The notes beneath the pieces are model-generated. The model was given only the letters and a program-made list of their open reading frames with translations, was not told where the DNA came from and made no database searches. Shown piece by piece: positions 30,643 to 40,055 of a DNA stretch of 64,000 nucleotides; position 1 is the stretch's first letter; the number at the start of each line of letters is the position of its first letter. The DNA lies in the NCBI GenBank assembly GCA_046351325.1, contig JAXLYR010000004.1, positions 958,356-1,022,355 on the forward strand. Direction: 5' to 3'. Made by a program: the position numbers and the translations under genes. This DNA is from Xiheicaenibacterium sp046351325 (GTDB lineage: Bacteria; Myxococcota_A; Polyangia; Polyangiales; Polyangiaceae).

Positions 30643-31434
30643 ATGAGGCGCGAGGTCGCCGTGGAAGCTCCGAAGCTAGGTGTCGCGCTCGTCGCAATCG
30701 TCGCGATCGCGTTCACCATCGAGGCCGCGCTCGGCTTCGGGGCGACGGTGGTCACCGTCGCGCTCGGCTCGTTGCTCTGGTCGATCGAGCCGCTGCTCGC
30801 CGTGTTCGTGCCGGTGAACCTCGTGCTCTCGTCCGTGCTCTCTGCTCGGAACGCGCGGATGGTCGACGTGCGGACGTTGAGCTTGCGCGTCTTGCCGCTC
30901 GCGCTCTTGGGCCTGCCGTTCGGGATGCTCGCGCTCGATCGGTTGCCCGAGCGCTGGCTCAAGCTCGCGTTCGGCTTCTTCGTCGTGACGCTCGCGTTGA
31001 TCGAGCTCGCGCGGCAAGCGCGCCTGCGTCGCGCGGCCGCCGGCGGAGACGCGAAGGTCGAGCCTGTGGGGCGCGTCGCGGGCGTCTCGCTCCTCGTGCT
31101 CGGGGGCGCGATCCACGGAGCCTTCGCGACGGGCGGGCCGATGATCGTCTACGTGCTCGGGCGCACGCTCGGCGCGGACAAAGGCCGCTTCCGCGCGACG
31201 TTGAGCGCGCTCTGGCTCTTGCTCAACCTCGCGCTCGTCACGAAGCAAATCATCGCGGGCGTGGTGAACCTCGGCACGCTGCGCGTGAGCGCCGCGCTCG
31301 CGGTGCCGCTGCTCGTGGGCTTGCTCGCGGGCGAGTGGCTGCACCGCCGCGTCGACGGTCGACGCTTCCAGACGGCGGTGTTCGCGATGCTCGCGGTCGC
31401 GGGGACTGTCATCGTCGCGCGCGCGCTCCGCTGA
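30643..31434 (+). CDS. TauE/SafE-family permease
   Basis: A 263-residue integral membrane protein with eight hydrophobic segments in two related halves, as in TauE/SafE sulfite/organosulfur-anion exporters. The first half has FTIEAALGFGATVVTVALGS and PVNLVLSSVLSARN. The second has HGAFATGGPMIVYVLGR and LVGLLAGEWLHRRVD. No sulfur gene is nearby, so the substrate is unknown. ATG at 30643 is chosen over a TTG at 30619. Confidence 0.85.
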   Translation: MRREVAVEAPKLGVALVAIVAIAFTIEAALGFGATVVTVALGSLLWSIEPLLAVFVPVNLVLSSVLSARNARMVDVRTLSLRVLPLALLGLPFGMLALDRLPERWLKLAFGFFVVTLALIELARQARLRRAAAGGDAKVEPVGRVAGVSLLVLGGAIHGAFATGGPMIVYVLGRTLGADKGRFRATLSALWLLLNLALVTKQIIAGVVNLGTLRVSAALAVPLLVGLLAGEWLHRRVDGRRFQTAVFAMLAVAGTVIVARALR

Positions 31435-31446
31435 GTCGCGACGCGA

Positions 31447-34400
31447 TCAGGGCTCGGCTTTGGCCTTGTCGATGAGGCGTCGCAGCGCGCTCTTCGACGG
31501 GCGCGACTCGAGGAGCCACGGCCCGACCACGAACGACGGCACGCGCTGGATGCCCGCCGTCGCGGCGGCCTGCAAATCACGCTCGACGAGCTCCGCGCGC
31601 TTGCCCTCGGCGAGAGCCTTCTCGAGCTGTTCGAGTTTGACCTCGGGGGCTGCGCTCAGCGCGAGCACCTGCGGGCTCGTGCCGTTCGGCGCGCCGTACG
31701 TAGGCTTCGTGTCGGCGAGCGCTTTACCGACGAAGGCGAAGAACGCGGCGTCGTTCAACTGCGCGCGGACCTCGAGCGCGGTGATTGCCAGCTCGAACGG
31801 GCGCGCCGACTTCTCGGAGGGCAGGTGGCGCCACACGAGCGCGACGCCGAGGTCAGCGATCGCCGAGGCCGCTTCTTCCTCGAAGTCTGCGCACGCGGGC
31901 AGATCGAGATCGCAGAACTCCTGCACGACGAACGGTGCGTCCGCGGGTCCGCGTCGAGGAGCGTCGAGCGGGATCGGGATGGGCGTGAGCCGCCGCGCGC
32001 TGAACTTCGCCTCGACGGCGCTCTTCATGAGCTCGTCGTAGACCTTCGCCGCTTGGACGCCGCCGTCGACGATCGCGCGCGCCTTGGTCTCCTCGTCGTG
32101 AACGATCGTGTAGAAATCGGTGTCGAGCTTCGCGTAGGGCACGCGCTTGCCGTTGACGAACATCTCGGGCGCGTTGCGCGCGCAGCCGAGATCGTCCGCG
32201 ACCGCATCCTCCGCGACGAGCGCGGCGCGCTTCTCCGCGCTGTCGATCGCGGCGTTCACCGCGTCGCCGTTCACCGAGAGATCCTCGGCGATCCGCATGA
32301 GATCCGCGCGGCTGCTCCCCCAGGACTGCTCGGCGAGTTTGTCGTGCGCCGACCAGAAGCCGTCGTCGCCCTTCTGCGCGCGGACCTCGCGCGCGAAGAG
32401 CGTCGCTGCGCGCGCGTCGTCGGAGTCCGCGAGCTTGCGGTCGCGCCACACGAGGCGCGCGCTCGTGAAGCTCATGTACTGCTTGATGCGCGAGTCGACC
32501 TCGATGCTGGCGCGCGACTGGTGGTCTCCGAAGACCACGATGGTGACGAGCGCGTCGGCGGGCCCGCGAACAGGCGCGCCGCTGATGTCGATCTTCCACC
32601 GCGTGTCGGAGTCGATCGCTTCGAACGGTTCGGGCGCAGCGGGCCGCGGCGCATACTGCGCCTTCGTCAGCGAGACGTAGACCTCTTCGGCGGGGGTGCC
32701 GCGATCGCGCTCGGCCTTCGCCGCGTCGAGCTGCGATTTGAGCAGGCCCTGCAGGCGGAACGCAGCGGTCGTCATCGGGAGACGCACGCCGTTCACGAAG
32801 AACGCGGGCACCTCGAGGGCGCCGAGCTCCTCGGCGAGCTTCCTGTTCGCGTTGAGCTTCGTCGCGATCGCCGGCTTCTTCAGCGCTTCGTCGAGCTTCG
32901 ACTCCCCACCGACGGCGGTCGCGGCGAGCCCGCGCACCGTCTCCGAGGCGTCGGCCCAGCTGCGGACGTTGAGGATCTTGTCCTCGAGGTCGAACACCGC
33001 CGCCGAGCCCTTGAGCTTGAAGACGGCCTCGGCGATCGCGGCGGCGCCGTCGCCCGACTCACCCGCGACGCCGAGGAGCTTGCGCACGACGCGCAGCCGC
33101 GACTTGCCGAGGTCCTTCTTCAGCCTCGCGAGCGTCGCGTGGGCGGGGCCGCAGTCGGCGCACGGGTAGGGCGCGAACTCGACGATGGTGATCGGCGCCG
33201 CGCGATCGCCCCACATCGGATCGAGGTACGAGATCGGGATGGGGCAGTTCTCGTCTTGCCACCGCTCCTTCGCGAGGCGCTCCTCGCGTTCGGTGCGACG
33301 CTCGACCTCGCGAGCGCGCTCGGCGCTGAGGGCGCGCGCGTTCTCGGCGGCCTGCGCTTTGTTCGCGACGGTCGTGCGCCAGACGGCGACGCCGGCGCCG
33401 ATGACGCCCGCGACGAGCAGCGCCGAACCGGCGACGATCGCGATGCGCTTCACGGGGAGCGGGCGGGAGGTGCGGCGACGCTTACGAGCTCGCGCCGGAG
33501 GGTGCTTCTCTGCCCCCACAAAATCACCCGTCGGACCCCACGAACGTGGCGCTGGCTTCTCGGGCGCTGGCTTCTCGGGCGCGGGCTTCTCGGGCGGAGG
33601 CTGCGGCTTCGGAGGCTCGGGCTTCGCGACGCTCGCGGGATTTGGTTTGGGGGGCAAAGGATTGGCCGGCGCTGGGGGCGCGCCATGCGCCTCCGTGGCC
33701 TCGAGGATGGGTGCGAGCGCGCGGTAGAGAGCCTCGGCGGAGGTGAAGCGGCGCTCGGCGGAGCGCGCGGCGCCCTGCGCGAACCAAGCGTCGAACGCGG
33801 CGGGGAGCACGACCTCGAGCCCGAGCTCGCGCACGCGGGCGGTGGGTGCGGCGACGGGCTCGAAGAGGACCTCGCGCATGAGGCCCATCATCGCGGAGCC
33901 TGCGTCGCGTGCAGCGCGCCAGTAGTGGCGGCCCGTGAGGAGCCAAAACGCGAGGAGCGCGACGGTGAATGTGTCGGTCGCGGGCGTGATCGTCGAGTCG
34001 GTCTCGGTCTGCTCGGGCGCCATCCAGAGCGGGCGACTCATCGCGGCAGTGGTGTTGCGCAGGGCGGTCGAGACGAGACGTCCGGCGCCGAGGAGGCTGA
34101 GTTTCACCACGAAGCGCGCGCCTGGCGCGTCGGTCGGCACGAGCACGATGCGCTGGGGCTCGAGGTCCGCGACGATCACGTTCGCGGCGTGCGCAGCGGC
34201 GAGGCCCACGCAGATCTGACGGACGATCTCGAGCGCCAGGTGCCGATCGGCCGAGCCGCGACGTTCGAGATGCTCCGCGAGCGTCGGGCCCGAGACGTCC
34301 TCGCGCACCATCCACGGCAGGCCCGAGGCTGGGTCGAAGCCCGCGTCGCGGATCGTTACGACGTGCGGTGAGCGAACCGTCATCGCGCGCTTCGCCTCGG

Positions 34401-34599
34401 CGAGCCACGCGTCCTTCACGACGGCGTTCTCGCCGTGCGGTGGCTTGAGGAGGACGAGCTCGGCGCGCTCACCGTCCGCACGACTTCGGACCTCGTACGA
34501 GGCCGTCAGCTCGGCGTCCAAGCCCACGCCGCCGGACGGGCGCGGCCCTACGACGACGTAGGCGTCGGCGAAGACGCTCCCCTCGCTCAGCGCTTCCAT
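31447..34599 (-). CDS. pseudokinase-TM-triple DsbA-like fusion protein
   Basis: A 1050-residue protein. Residues 30-300 have the Ser/Thr kinase order but are degenerate: Lys52 and MAPEQ (193-197) remain, HRDLKPxN is VADLEPQR (143-150), and DFG is LLG (169-171). This predicts a pseudokinase. A Pro-rich linker with PEKPA repeats and a basic patch (GAEKHPPARARKRRR, from repeat R1) leads to one TM helix (385-407) and a charged helix. The periplasmic part has three DsbA/thioredoxin_4-like units with cis-Pro sites at VP598, AP811 and VP1021. Unit 1 keeps CADC (480-483); unit 2 has SRAS (695-698); unit 3 has LPAC (900-903). Only unit 1 looks redox competent. Inferred role: coupling of periplasmic thiol state to cytoplasmic signalling. 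Confidence 0.85.
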   Translation of the reverse strand: MEALSEGSVFADAYVVVGPRPSGGVGLDAELTASYEVRSRADGERAELVLLKPPHGENAVVKDAWLAEAKRAMTVRSPHVVTIRDAGFDPASGLPWMVREDVSGPTLAEHLERRGSADRHLALEIVRQICVGLAAAHAANVIVADLEPQRIVLVPTDAPGARFVVKLSLLGAGRLVSTALRNTTAAMSRPLWMAPEQTETDSTITPATDTFTVALLAFWLLTGRHYWRAARDAGSAMMGLMREVLFEPVAAPTARVRELGLEVVLPAAFDAWFAQGAARSAERRFTSAEALYRALAPILEATEAHGAPPAPANPLPPKPNPASVAKPEPPKPQPPPEKPAPEKPAPEKPAPRSWGPTGDFVGAEKHPPARARKRRRTSRPLPVKRIAIVAGSALLVAGVIGAGVAVWRTTVANKAQAAENARALSAERAREVERRTEREERLAKERWQDENCPIPISYLDPMWGDRAAPITIVEFAPYPCADCGPAHATLARLKKDLGKSRLRVVRKLLGVAGESGDGAAAIAEAVFKLKGSAAVFDLEDKILNVRSWADASETVRGLAATAVGGESKLDEALKKPAIATKLNANRKLAEELGALEVPAFFVNGVRLPMTTAAFRLQGLLKSQLDAAKAERDRGTPAEEVYVSLTKAQYAPRPAAPEPFEAIDSDTRWKIDISGAPVRGPADALVTIVVFGDHQSRASIEVDSRIKQYMSFTSARLVWRDRKLADSDDARAATLFAREVRAQKGDDGFWSAHDKLAEQSWGSSRADLMRIAEDLSVNGDAVNAAIDSAEKRAALVAEDAVADDLGCARNAPEMFVNGKRVPYAKLDTDFYTIVHDEETKARAIVDGGVQAAKVYDELMKSAVEAKFSARRLTPIPIPLDAPRRGPADAPFVVQEFCDLDLPACADFEEEAASAIADLGVALVWRHLPSEKSARPFELAITALEVRAQLNDAAFFAFVGKALADTKPTYGAPNGTSPQVLALSAAPEVKLEQLEKALAEGKRAELVERDLQAAATAGIQRVPSFVVGPWLLESRPSKSALRRLIDKAKAEP
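33465..33530. repeat. dispersed repeat family R1, copy inside a coding sequence
   Basis: GGGAGGTGCGGCGAC (33465-33479) and GGAGGGTGCTTCTCTGCCCC (from about 33497) match the intergenic copy at 9991-10047. On the coding strand the copy is in frame and encodes about residues 359-380, the basic stretch just before the membrane helix of the pseudokinase fusion. The protein therefore tolerates, or uses, a repeat-derived juxtamembrane segment. Confidence 0.6.
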
Positions 34600-34650
34600 G
34601 AGAGCCCCATTCTCCACGCGGACGGGAGCGCGACAAACCGTTCGCTCGCG

Positions 34651-34680
34651 TTGACTCTTCGGGGGCCGTGACCCTAGAAG
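34651..34680 (+). promoter_or_regulatory. possible sigma70-like promoter for the Fe-S oxidoreductase gene
   Basis: TTGACT (34651-34656) and TAGAAG (34675-34680) are spaced by 18 bases, in the 235-bp region between two divergent genes. The untranslated leader would be about 150 bases. The -10 is weak. Confidence 0.3.
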
Positions 34681-34834
34681 GAATGCGCCTTTTTCTATGC
34701 GAGCCTCCCCTCGCGCGCGTCGTGAGTCCGGGCTCGCGTGCGCTCGGGGTCTTCGTCGACGCCGGGCGGCGCGCTGAATCGAGACGACGGGCGCGCCTTC
34801 GGTGCGGGCGCCTGCCCCAGGAACCGAGGAGACG

Positions 34835-37111
34835 ATGAATCCCTTCGCCATGGCGTTCGTGATCGCGGTGCTCTCAGCCGCCTTCGGTGTGGCCGCTCGG
34901 CAGCGCTTCATGCTGCTCAGCACCGGCCGCTTCGAGATGCGATGGGATCGCGTGCGAGACCGCGTCGCGGGCGTCGTCGAGTACGCGCTCGCGCAGAAGA
35001 AGATGCGGTACTACCCGCTCGCCGGCGCGGCCCACATGCTGATCTTCGTCGGCTTCGGAGCGCTGCTGCTGAACACGTTGATCCTCTGGGGTCGGGGCTT
35101 CTTCCCCGGCTTCTCGTTGTTCGTGTTCGGGCACGACCAGCCGCTCGGCATGGTCTACGACCTGGTGAAGGATCTCGTCGCGCTCGGTGTCATCGGCGGC
35201 GCGCTCGCGTTCGTCTACCTGCGCGTCGTCCGCCGCGAGGCTCGCATGACCCTCTCGGGTGAGGGCCTGCTCATCCTCGGCATCATCGTGACGATGATGG
35301 TCGCGGACATCCTCTACAACGGCGCGATGTACGCGCTCTCGGGTCACGTGGGTGCGGTGTGCGCAGCGCCGCAGAAGAGCGCGCTCGCCCTCCTGCCCGA
35401 GGACGGCTTCTGCGACTCGGTGAAGACGGTCGTCGCGCCGCTCGGCGCGAGCGCGGGCAAACACGCGGGCTTCGTGTGGCACTCGCCAGCGGGCAGCACG
35501 CTCGGCCTCGCGCTCGCGGGGCTCTCACCCAAAACGCTGCATTTTCTCGCGCACCTCGGCTTCTGGGGGCACTCGAGCTTGGTGCTGATCTTCGCGAACA
35601 TCCTCCCGTTCTCGAAGCACTTCCACATCATCACGTCGCTGCCCAACGTCTTCACGCGCAACCTCGAGCCGCCGGGGCGTCTGCCGCTCGTCGCGACCTC
35701 GAGCGAGGTCCTCGGCTCGATGGTCGAGAAGGCCTACGAGAACGCGCCCGACGCAGCGCCCGTCGGCAAGGCGAAGATCGCCGACTTCTCGTGGAAGGCG
35801 ATCCTCGACTTCTACACGTGCACCGAGTGCGGTCGCTGCAGCGACAACTGCCCGGCGCACAAGACCGGCAAGATCCTCAGCCCGAAAGCGCTGACGCTCG
35901 CGATCCGCGATCACATGTACGAGAACGCGGAACGCATCATCGACGAGCACGCGGCGCTCGCGGCGAAGAAGCCGGCGCCCCCGCCTGCCGACGGCGAAGA
36001 GCCCGCGGCCGAGCCCGAGTCTGCTGCGCCCGCAGCCGAGCTCGTCGGCGACATCATCCACCCCGACGTTCTCTGGGCCTGCACGACGTGTCGCGCGTGC
36101 GAGGAGCAGTGCCCGGTGATGATCAGCTACGTCGACAAGATCGTCGACATGCGCCGCAACCTCGTCCTCATCAAGGGCGAGTTCCCGGCCCAGCTGAACG
36201 GCCCGTTCTCCGCGATGGAGGTGAACGGCAACCCGTGGAACATCGCGCGCGTCGATCGCGCAGCGTGGGCCGAGGGGCTCGACGTCCCGCTGATGAGCGA
36301 CAAGCCCAACGCGAAGGTCCTCTATTGGGTGGGCTGCGCGGGCAGCTACGACGATCGCGCGAAGAAGATCGCGCGCGCGACGGCTCGCTTGATGAAGTCC
36401 GCGGGCGTCGACTTCGCGATCCTCGGTCAGGAGGAGACCTGCACCGGCGATCCAGCGAGGCGCGCGGGCAACGAGTTCCTCTTCATGATGCTCGCCGAGC
36501 AGAACGTCGCGACGCTGAACGGCTACAAGGAGCAGGGCGGCATCAAGAAGATCGTCACGGCGTGCCCGCACTGCTTCAACACGCTCGCGAACGAGTACCC
36601 CGACTTCGGCGCGAAGTTCGAGGTCGTGCACCACACGGACTTCCTGCTCGGGCTCGTCGCGGAGAAGAAGTTGAACCCCCGCAAGCCCGTGCGTGGCCGC
36701 GTCGCGTACCACGACTCTTGCTACCTCGGTCGCTATAACGGCGTCTATGAATCGCCGCGACAGATCCTCGCGAGCATCCCCAACCTCGAGGTCGTCGAGC
36801 CCACGGGGTGGAATCGCAACAAGGGTCTCTGCTGCGGCGCAGGCGGCGCGCAGATGTGGATGGAGGAGCAGAACAAGGATCGCGTGAACGTCAAGCGCAC
36901 GACCCAACTGCTCGAGACGGGAGCGACCACGATCGCGACCGCGTGTCCGTTTTGTCAGACGATGCTCACCGACGGACTCAAAGCGCAGTCGAAGGAAGAG
37001 GAGATCAAACAGCTCGATATCGCAGAGCTCCTCCTCGAGAGCTGCGCGCTCGACGAAGCCCCGGCGAAGAAGAAGAAGAGCGACGACGCAGAAGCCAGCG
37101 CTGAGGTTTGA
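34835..37111 (+). CDS. membrane Fe-S/CCG-domain oxidoreductase (EtfAB:quinone reductase-like)
   Basis: A 758-residue protein with an N-terminal NarI/cytochrome b-like membrane part (about five helices in 5-265), then two [4Fe-4S] motifs, CTECGRCSDNCP (329-340) and CTTCRACEEQCP (416-427). The C-terminus has two CCG domains (TACPHCFNTL; DSCYLGRYN with CCGAGG) as in HdrD/GlpC. This order fits membrane proteins proposed to pass electrons from ETF to menaquinone in fatty-acid oxidation; that role is inferred, since no etf gene is in the window. An acidic Pro/Ala insert (380-404) separates the clusters. The ATG at 34835 has GAGGAGAC upstream, while the upstream frame is extra. Confidence 0.88.
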   Translation: MNPFAMAFVIAVLSAAFGVAARQRFMLLSTGRFEMRWDRVRDRVAGVVEYALAQKKMRYYPLAGAAHMLIFVGFGALLLNTLILWGRGFFPGFSLFVFGHDQPLGMVYDLVKDLVALGVIGGALAFVYLRVVRREARMTLSGEGLLILGIIVTMMVADILYNGAMYALSGHVGAVCAAPQKSALALLPEDGFCDSVKTVVAPLGASAGKHAGFVWHSPAGSTLGLALAGLSPKTLHFLAHLGFWGHSSLVLIFANILPFSKHFHIITSLPNVFTRNLEPPGRLPLVATSSEVLGSMVEKAYENAPDAAPVGKAKIADFSWKAILDFYTCTECGRCSDNCPAHKTGKILSPKALTLAIRDHMYENAERIIDEHAALAAKKPAPPPADGEEPAAEPESAAPAAELVGDIIHPDVLWACTTCRACEEQCPVMISYVDKIVDMRRNLVLIKGEFPAQLNGPFSAMEVNGNPWNIARVDRAAWAEGLDVPLMSDKPNAKVLYWVGCAGSYDDRAKKIARATARLMKSAGVDFAILGQEETCTGDPARRAGNEFLFMMLAEQNVATLNGYKEQGGIKKIVTACPHCFNTLANEYPDFGAKFEVVHHTDFLLGLVAEKKLNPRKPVRGRVAYHDSCYLGRYNGVYESPRQILASIPNLEVVEPTGWNRNKGLCCGAGGAQMWMEEQNKDRVNVKRTTQLLETGATTIATACPFCQTMLTDGLKAQSKEEEIKQLDIAELLLESCALDEAPAKKKKSDDAEASAEV

Positions 37112-37149
37112 CGCGTCGACTTCGTGCCTCGTCTGCTAGAGTGCCCTCG

Positions 37150-37611
37150 ATGACGGACGGCGGGGACAGCGAGAGCCGACGCCGACCCACCGCGGAGTCG
37201 GGGGGCCAGATCGGCGCGACCAGCAAGGTGGCGAACGCGCGCCCGCAGTCGTCGAAGGACGCACCTCGCGAGACCTCCGCCGAGAACGTCGAGCGCTTCC
37301 ACTTCGCCGATGAGGTCGCGCTCCTCGCTGCTCAAGCGCGCCACGCGCAGGTCGCCCATCGCCTCGTTTGCGACGGCTGTGGTCGCGCGCTGCGGGCCGC
37401 GACGGAGAGCGACGAGCCTGCGATCGGCACCGCTGCGGACGCTGCCTCGACCGAGGACCAAGAGGACGACGTCGCGCTCGGGGCCGGTTACTACTTCCGC
37501 TTCCGCGGCGGCGAGGTCGAGGTCGAGGACGCTCCGCTCTGCCCGACGTGTGCGACGGCGATCGGCGTCTCGATGACCCGCCGTGACGACCTCGACGACG
37601 AAGAGGGTTAG
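37150..37611 (+). CDS. small protein with split zinc-ribbon-like Cys pairs
   Basis: A 153-residue hydrophilic protein. Two CxxC knuckles, CDGCGRAL and CPTCATAI, are separated by about 65 acidic residues, which could form one zinc ribbon with a long insert. The first 50 residues are Ser/Arg-rich and probably disordered. ATG at 37150 is chosen; a TTG at 37108 that overlaps the upstream stop would add 14 residues. It may be co-transcribed with the oxidoreductase gene. No family is recognised. Confidence 0.6.
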   Translation: MTDGGDSESRRRPTAESGGQIGATSKVANARPQSSKDAPRETSAENVERFHFADEVALLAAQARHAQVAHRLVCDGCGRALRAATESDEPAIGTAADAASTEDQEDDVALGAGYYFRFRGGEVEVEDAPLCPTCATAIGVSMTRRDDLDDEEG

Positions 37612-37632
37612 CAGCCCTCTGGCTGGCTGGGG

Positions 37633-39906
37633 CTAGAACGTGTTGCCGATCGCGATCGAGATCGCGAGCGGCAGCTCGAACGTCGTGTCGGAGGTCCCCT
37701 CTTCGACGATGTACTGCGTGCACTTCTCGACGTCGCACTGACGCATCGCCGAGCCGATGACCTGGGCGCCCGGGACGCGCACCGCGACGTCGATCCGCAG
37801 CGGACCGATCGGCGTCTCGTAGCGCACGCCGCCGCCCACCGAGAGGTGCGGGTGATCGGTGCGAAACTCGCCGAGGTCGCGCGTGACGTCGCTCGCGTCC
37901 CCGAAGAGCGTGCCGCCGAGCTCGGCGAGGATGGGGAAACGCAGCTCGAGCGAGGTCTCCCAGAGCGTACGACCGCCGATCGCGTCGGGGCGTTTCAGCG
38001 GGGCGCCGGCGTCGGCGAGCGTGCGGTGCGGGGCGATGTCGTTCTGGCGGTAGCCGCGGTTCGAGCCCGGGCCGCCGCTGAAGAGCCCGCGCTTCTCGAG
38101 CACCGCGACGTCGCGATCCACGGCGGTCGTGCCGGACGCGAGCACCTCTTCTTTGGTGAGGCCCGCGTCGAGCGTGTCGCCGTACGACAGCGTGTAGAGG
38201 AAGCCGAACGCGACGCGGCCCGCGAGCGTGACGTGGCGCGCGAGCGGCGCGTACCAGCGGAGCTCGGGCGAGACTTTAACGTCGTTAGCGTCACCGCCGA
38301 GGAATATGCCGGCTACCTCGAGGTTCGTCGCGAAGTAGATGCCGGCCTCGGGGCGGACGCTGTTGCGCAGGCCGTCGTAGTCGTAGCGAAAGTCGAGCTG
38401 CGCGAGGAGCGACAGGTAGCTGAAGAGGAGGTTCTCGCGCGTGCCCTGATCGGCGCTCGGCGTGTAGCTGAAGGGGAGCGCGAGCGACGTGTTGTGCGCG
38501 AGCTTGAGCGTGAACGCGTTGTCGAAGAACGAGCGCTGGATGCCGAAGCGGTGCTCGAAGAGGTACTCGCCCTGGATGTCCGTCGTGTCGGTGATCTTGT
38601 CGGGCGCGTCGGTGTTTCGCTCGAGGCCGATCGACGCCTGCAGCTCGGCGAAGAGCGAGGTCGGCGGATCGAACGGGAACGGCAGCGAGTACTGCAGCTC
38701 GGTGCCGACCTCGGGGATGGGACGCGGCTCGGTGGAGAACAGCGTGTCGAGCCGCCACGGGTACGCGAGCAGGCGGGGCTTCAACTGGATGAAGAACCGA
38801 TCGAGCGCGCGCGTCGCGTTCTTGTGCGAATACCCGAAGACCCCGGTGATCGCGACCTGCGAGCCTGCCTCCAAGCCGAAGCCCGCGCGCACCGCGCCGA
38901 GGGCTGCCTTCTGCACGCGGACGGTGACCGGGACCGCGCTCGGTCGCGAGTCCTCGAGCCGCGGCTGGATCGACACCGTCGTGAAGACGCCGAGCTGCGA
39001 GAGAGCCTTCTCCGCGGCGACGAGCTTGCGCGAGTCGAACGGCTGTCCCTTCTCGATATCGAGGATCGGTCGAATCTGCCACTCGGGGACGGTCTCGAGC
39101 CCGACGATCGAGATCTCCCCGAAGGTGCACGGCGGGCCGGAGTCGACGTCGTAGGTGATGTCGGCGGTGTGCGTCGCGAGGTCGACGATCGCGTGCGGCG
39201 TGACCGTGGCGTACGCGAAGCTGCGATCGGTGAGGGCCTGCCGGATGCGCGAGCGAGCGTCGTCGTACGCGGCCTCGGTGAAGACCGCGTCGCGCTTGAG
39301 CACGGAGAGCTCGTGCTCCGCCGCAGCGCGCGTCTCGGTCGGGACGGACGCGCTGCTCGCGTCCGACCAGCTCGCCTTCACGTCGCGGACGTGCACGGGC
39401 TCGCCCTCGTCGACGATGATCTCCACGCGGATGCGCGCGGTCGAGACGTCGTTGCTCTTCGGGTCGTGCCCGTCGATGCGTCGCACGCGACCGGCGCGCA
39501 CGACGGCGTCGTAGTAGCCCTTCGCGCGGTAGATGCGTGCGACGCGGAGGAGATCGCGCTCGAGCACGAACCGATCGAAGCGCTCGTACTCGACCGTGAG
39601 CGTGTCCGCCGCCGCGAGCACGGGCACCGCTGCGATGATGCCGTGCGCGGTCGCCGCGGTGGCGATGCCCTTCTCGATCTCGTCGTCGCTTACAGCCTCG
39701 TTACCGACGATCTCGACCTCGTCGATGTTGCAGCCCGAGTAATCGACCGGCGAGCAACCGATCTCCCGCTTCCTGCAACCAACGTTGGCCAGGACAAACC
39801 CTGCGAGGCAGAGCGGTGCGAGCCAGCCGGCGTCGAACCGTCGTTTGATGCCGTCGGTCCCGCGGTTGGATCTAGTTTGATGATCGACGGAGCCAACCGT
39901 GGGCAT
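37633..39906 (-). CDS. TamA/BamA-like outer-membrane assembly protein
   Basis: A 757-residue Omp85-family protein. POTRA-type repeats occupy about residues 60-350 (VEIVGNEAVSDDEIEKGI; RIYRAKGYYDAVV; GEISIVGLETVPEWQIRPIL; SQLGVFTTVSIQPRL). The C-terminal 400 residues form the 16-strand surface-antigen barrel (VRAGFGLEAGSQ; GGPGSNRGYRQND, the family RGY motif; IGPLRIDVAVRVP) and end in NTF. Such proteins insert barrels or autotransporters into the outer membrane. The N-terminus has a hydrophobic segment ending in ANVGC, so it may be lipidated, which would be odd for this family. The start is uncertain (ATG at 39906 or 39963). Confidence 0.88.
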   Translation of the reverse strand: MPTVGSVDHQTRSNRGTDGIKRRFDAGWLAPLCLAGFVLANVGCRKREIGCSPVDYSGCNIDEVEIVGNEAVSDDEIEKGIATAATAHGIIAAVPVLAAADTLTVEYERFDRFVLERDLLRVARIYRAKGYYDAVVRAGRVRRIDGHDPKSNDVSTARIRVEIIVDEGEPVHVRDVKASWSDASSASVPTETRAAAEHELSVLKRDAVFTEAAYDDARSRIRQALTDRSFAYATVTPHAIVDLATHTADITYDVDSGPPCTFGEISIVGLETVPEWQIRPILDIEKGQPFDSRKLVAAEKALSQLGVFTTVSIQPRLEDSRPSAVPVTVRVQKAALGAVRAGFGLEAGSQVAITGVFGYSHKNATRALDRFFIQLKPRLLAYPWRLDTLFSTEPRPIPEVGTELQYSLPFPFDPPTSLFAELQASIGLERNTDAPDKITDTTDIQGEYLFEHRFGIQRSFFDNAFTLKLAHNTSLALPFSYTPSADQGTRENLLFSYLSLLAQLDFRYDYDGLRNSVRPEAGIYFATNLEVAGIFLGGDANDVKVSPELRWYAPLARHVTLAGRVAFGFLYTLSYGDTLDAGLTKEEVLASGTTAVDRDVAVLEKRGLFSGGPGSNRGYRQNDIAPHRTLADAGAPLKRPDAIGGRTLWETSLELRFPILAELGGTLFGDASDVTRDLGEFRTDHPHLSVGGGVRYETPIGPLRIDVAVRVPGAQVIGSAMRQCDVEKCTQYIVEEGTSDTTFELPLAISIAIGNTF

Positions 39907-40055
39907 CTGTAGGGCGCGTGACGCTCCCGCACGGTTTGCTGAGGAGCGAGAAGAAGCTAGCATGGAGCGCACTTCGAACCACACAGACTACGGCTTCGCT
40001 GGCGAGCGTGCGCTCGCGGCAGGCATGAGCTGTCGGGGCGAGCACGGAGGATGAT

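Noticed and set aside
31825..34371. 848-codon plus-strand open frame opposite the pseudokinase fusion
   Set aside because: Kinase-like, TM and thioredoxin-like features are all on the minus strand; this frame shows none.
37846..39912. Long plus-strand open frame opposite the TamA/BamA-like gene
   Set aside because: The minus strand has POTRA and barrel motifs. The plus product has only Arg/Glu/Val-rich sequence.
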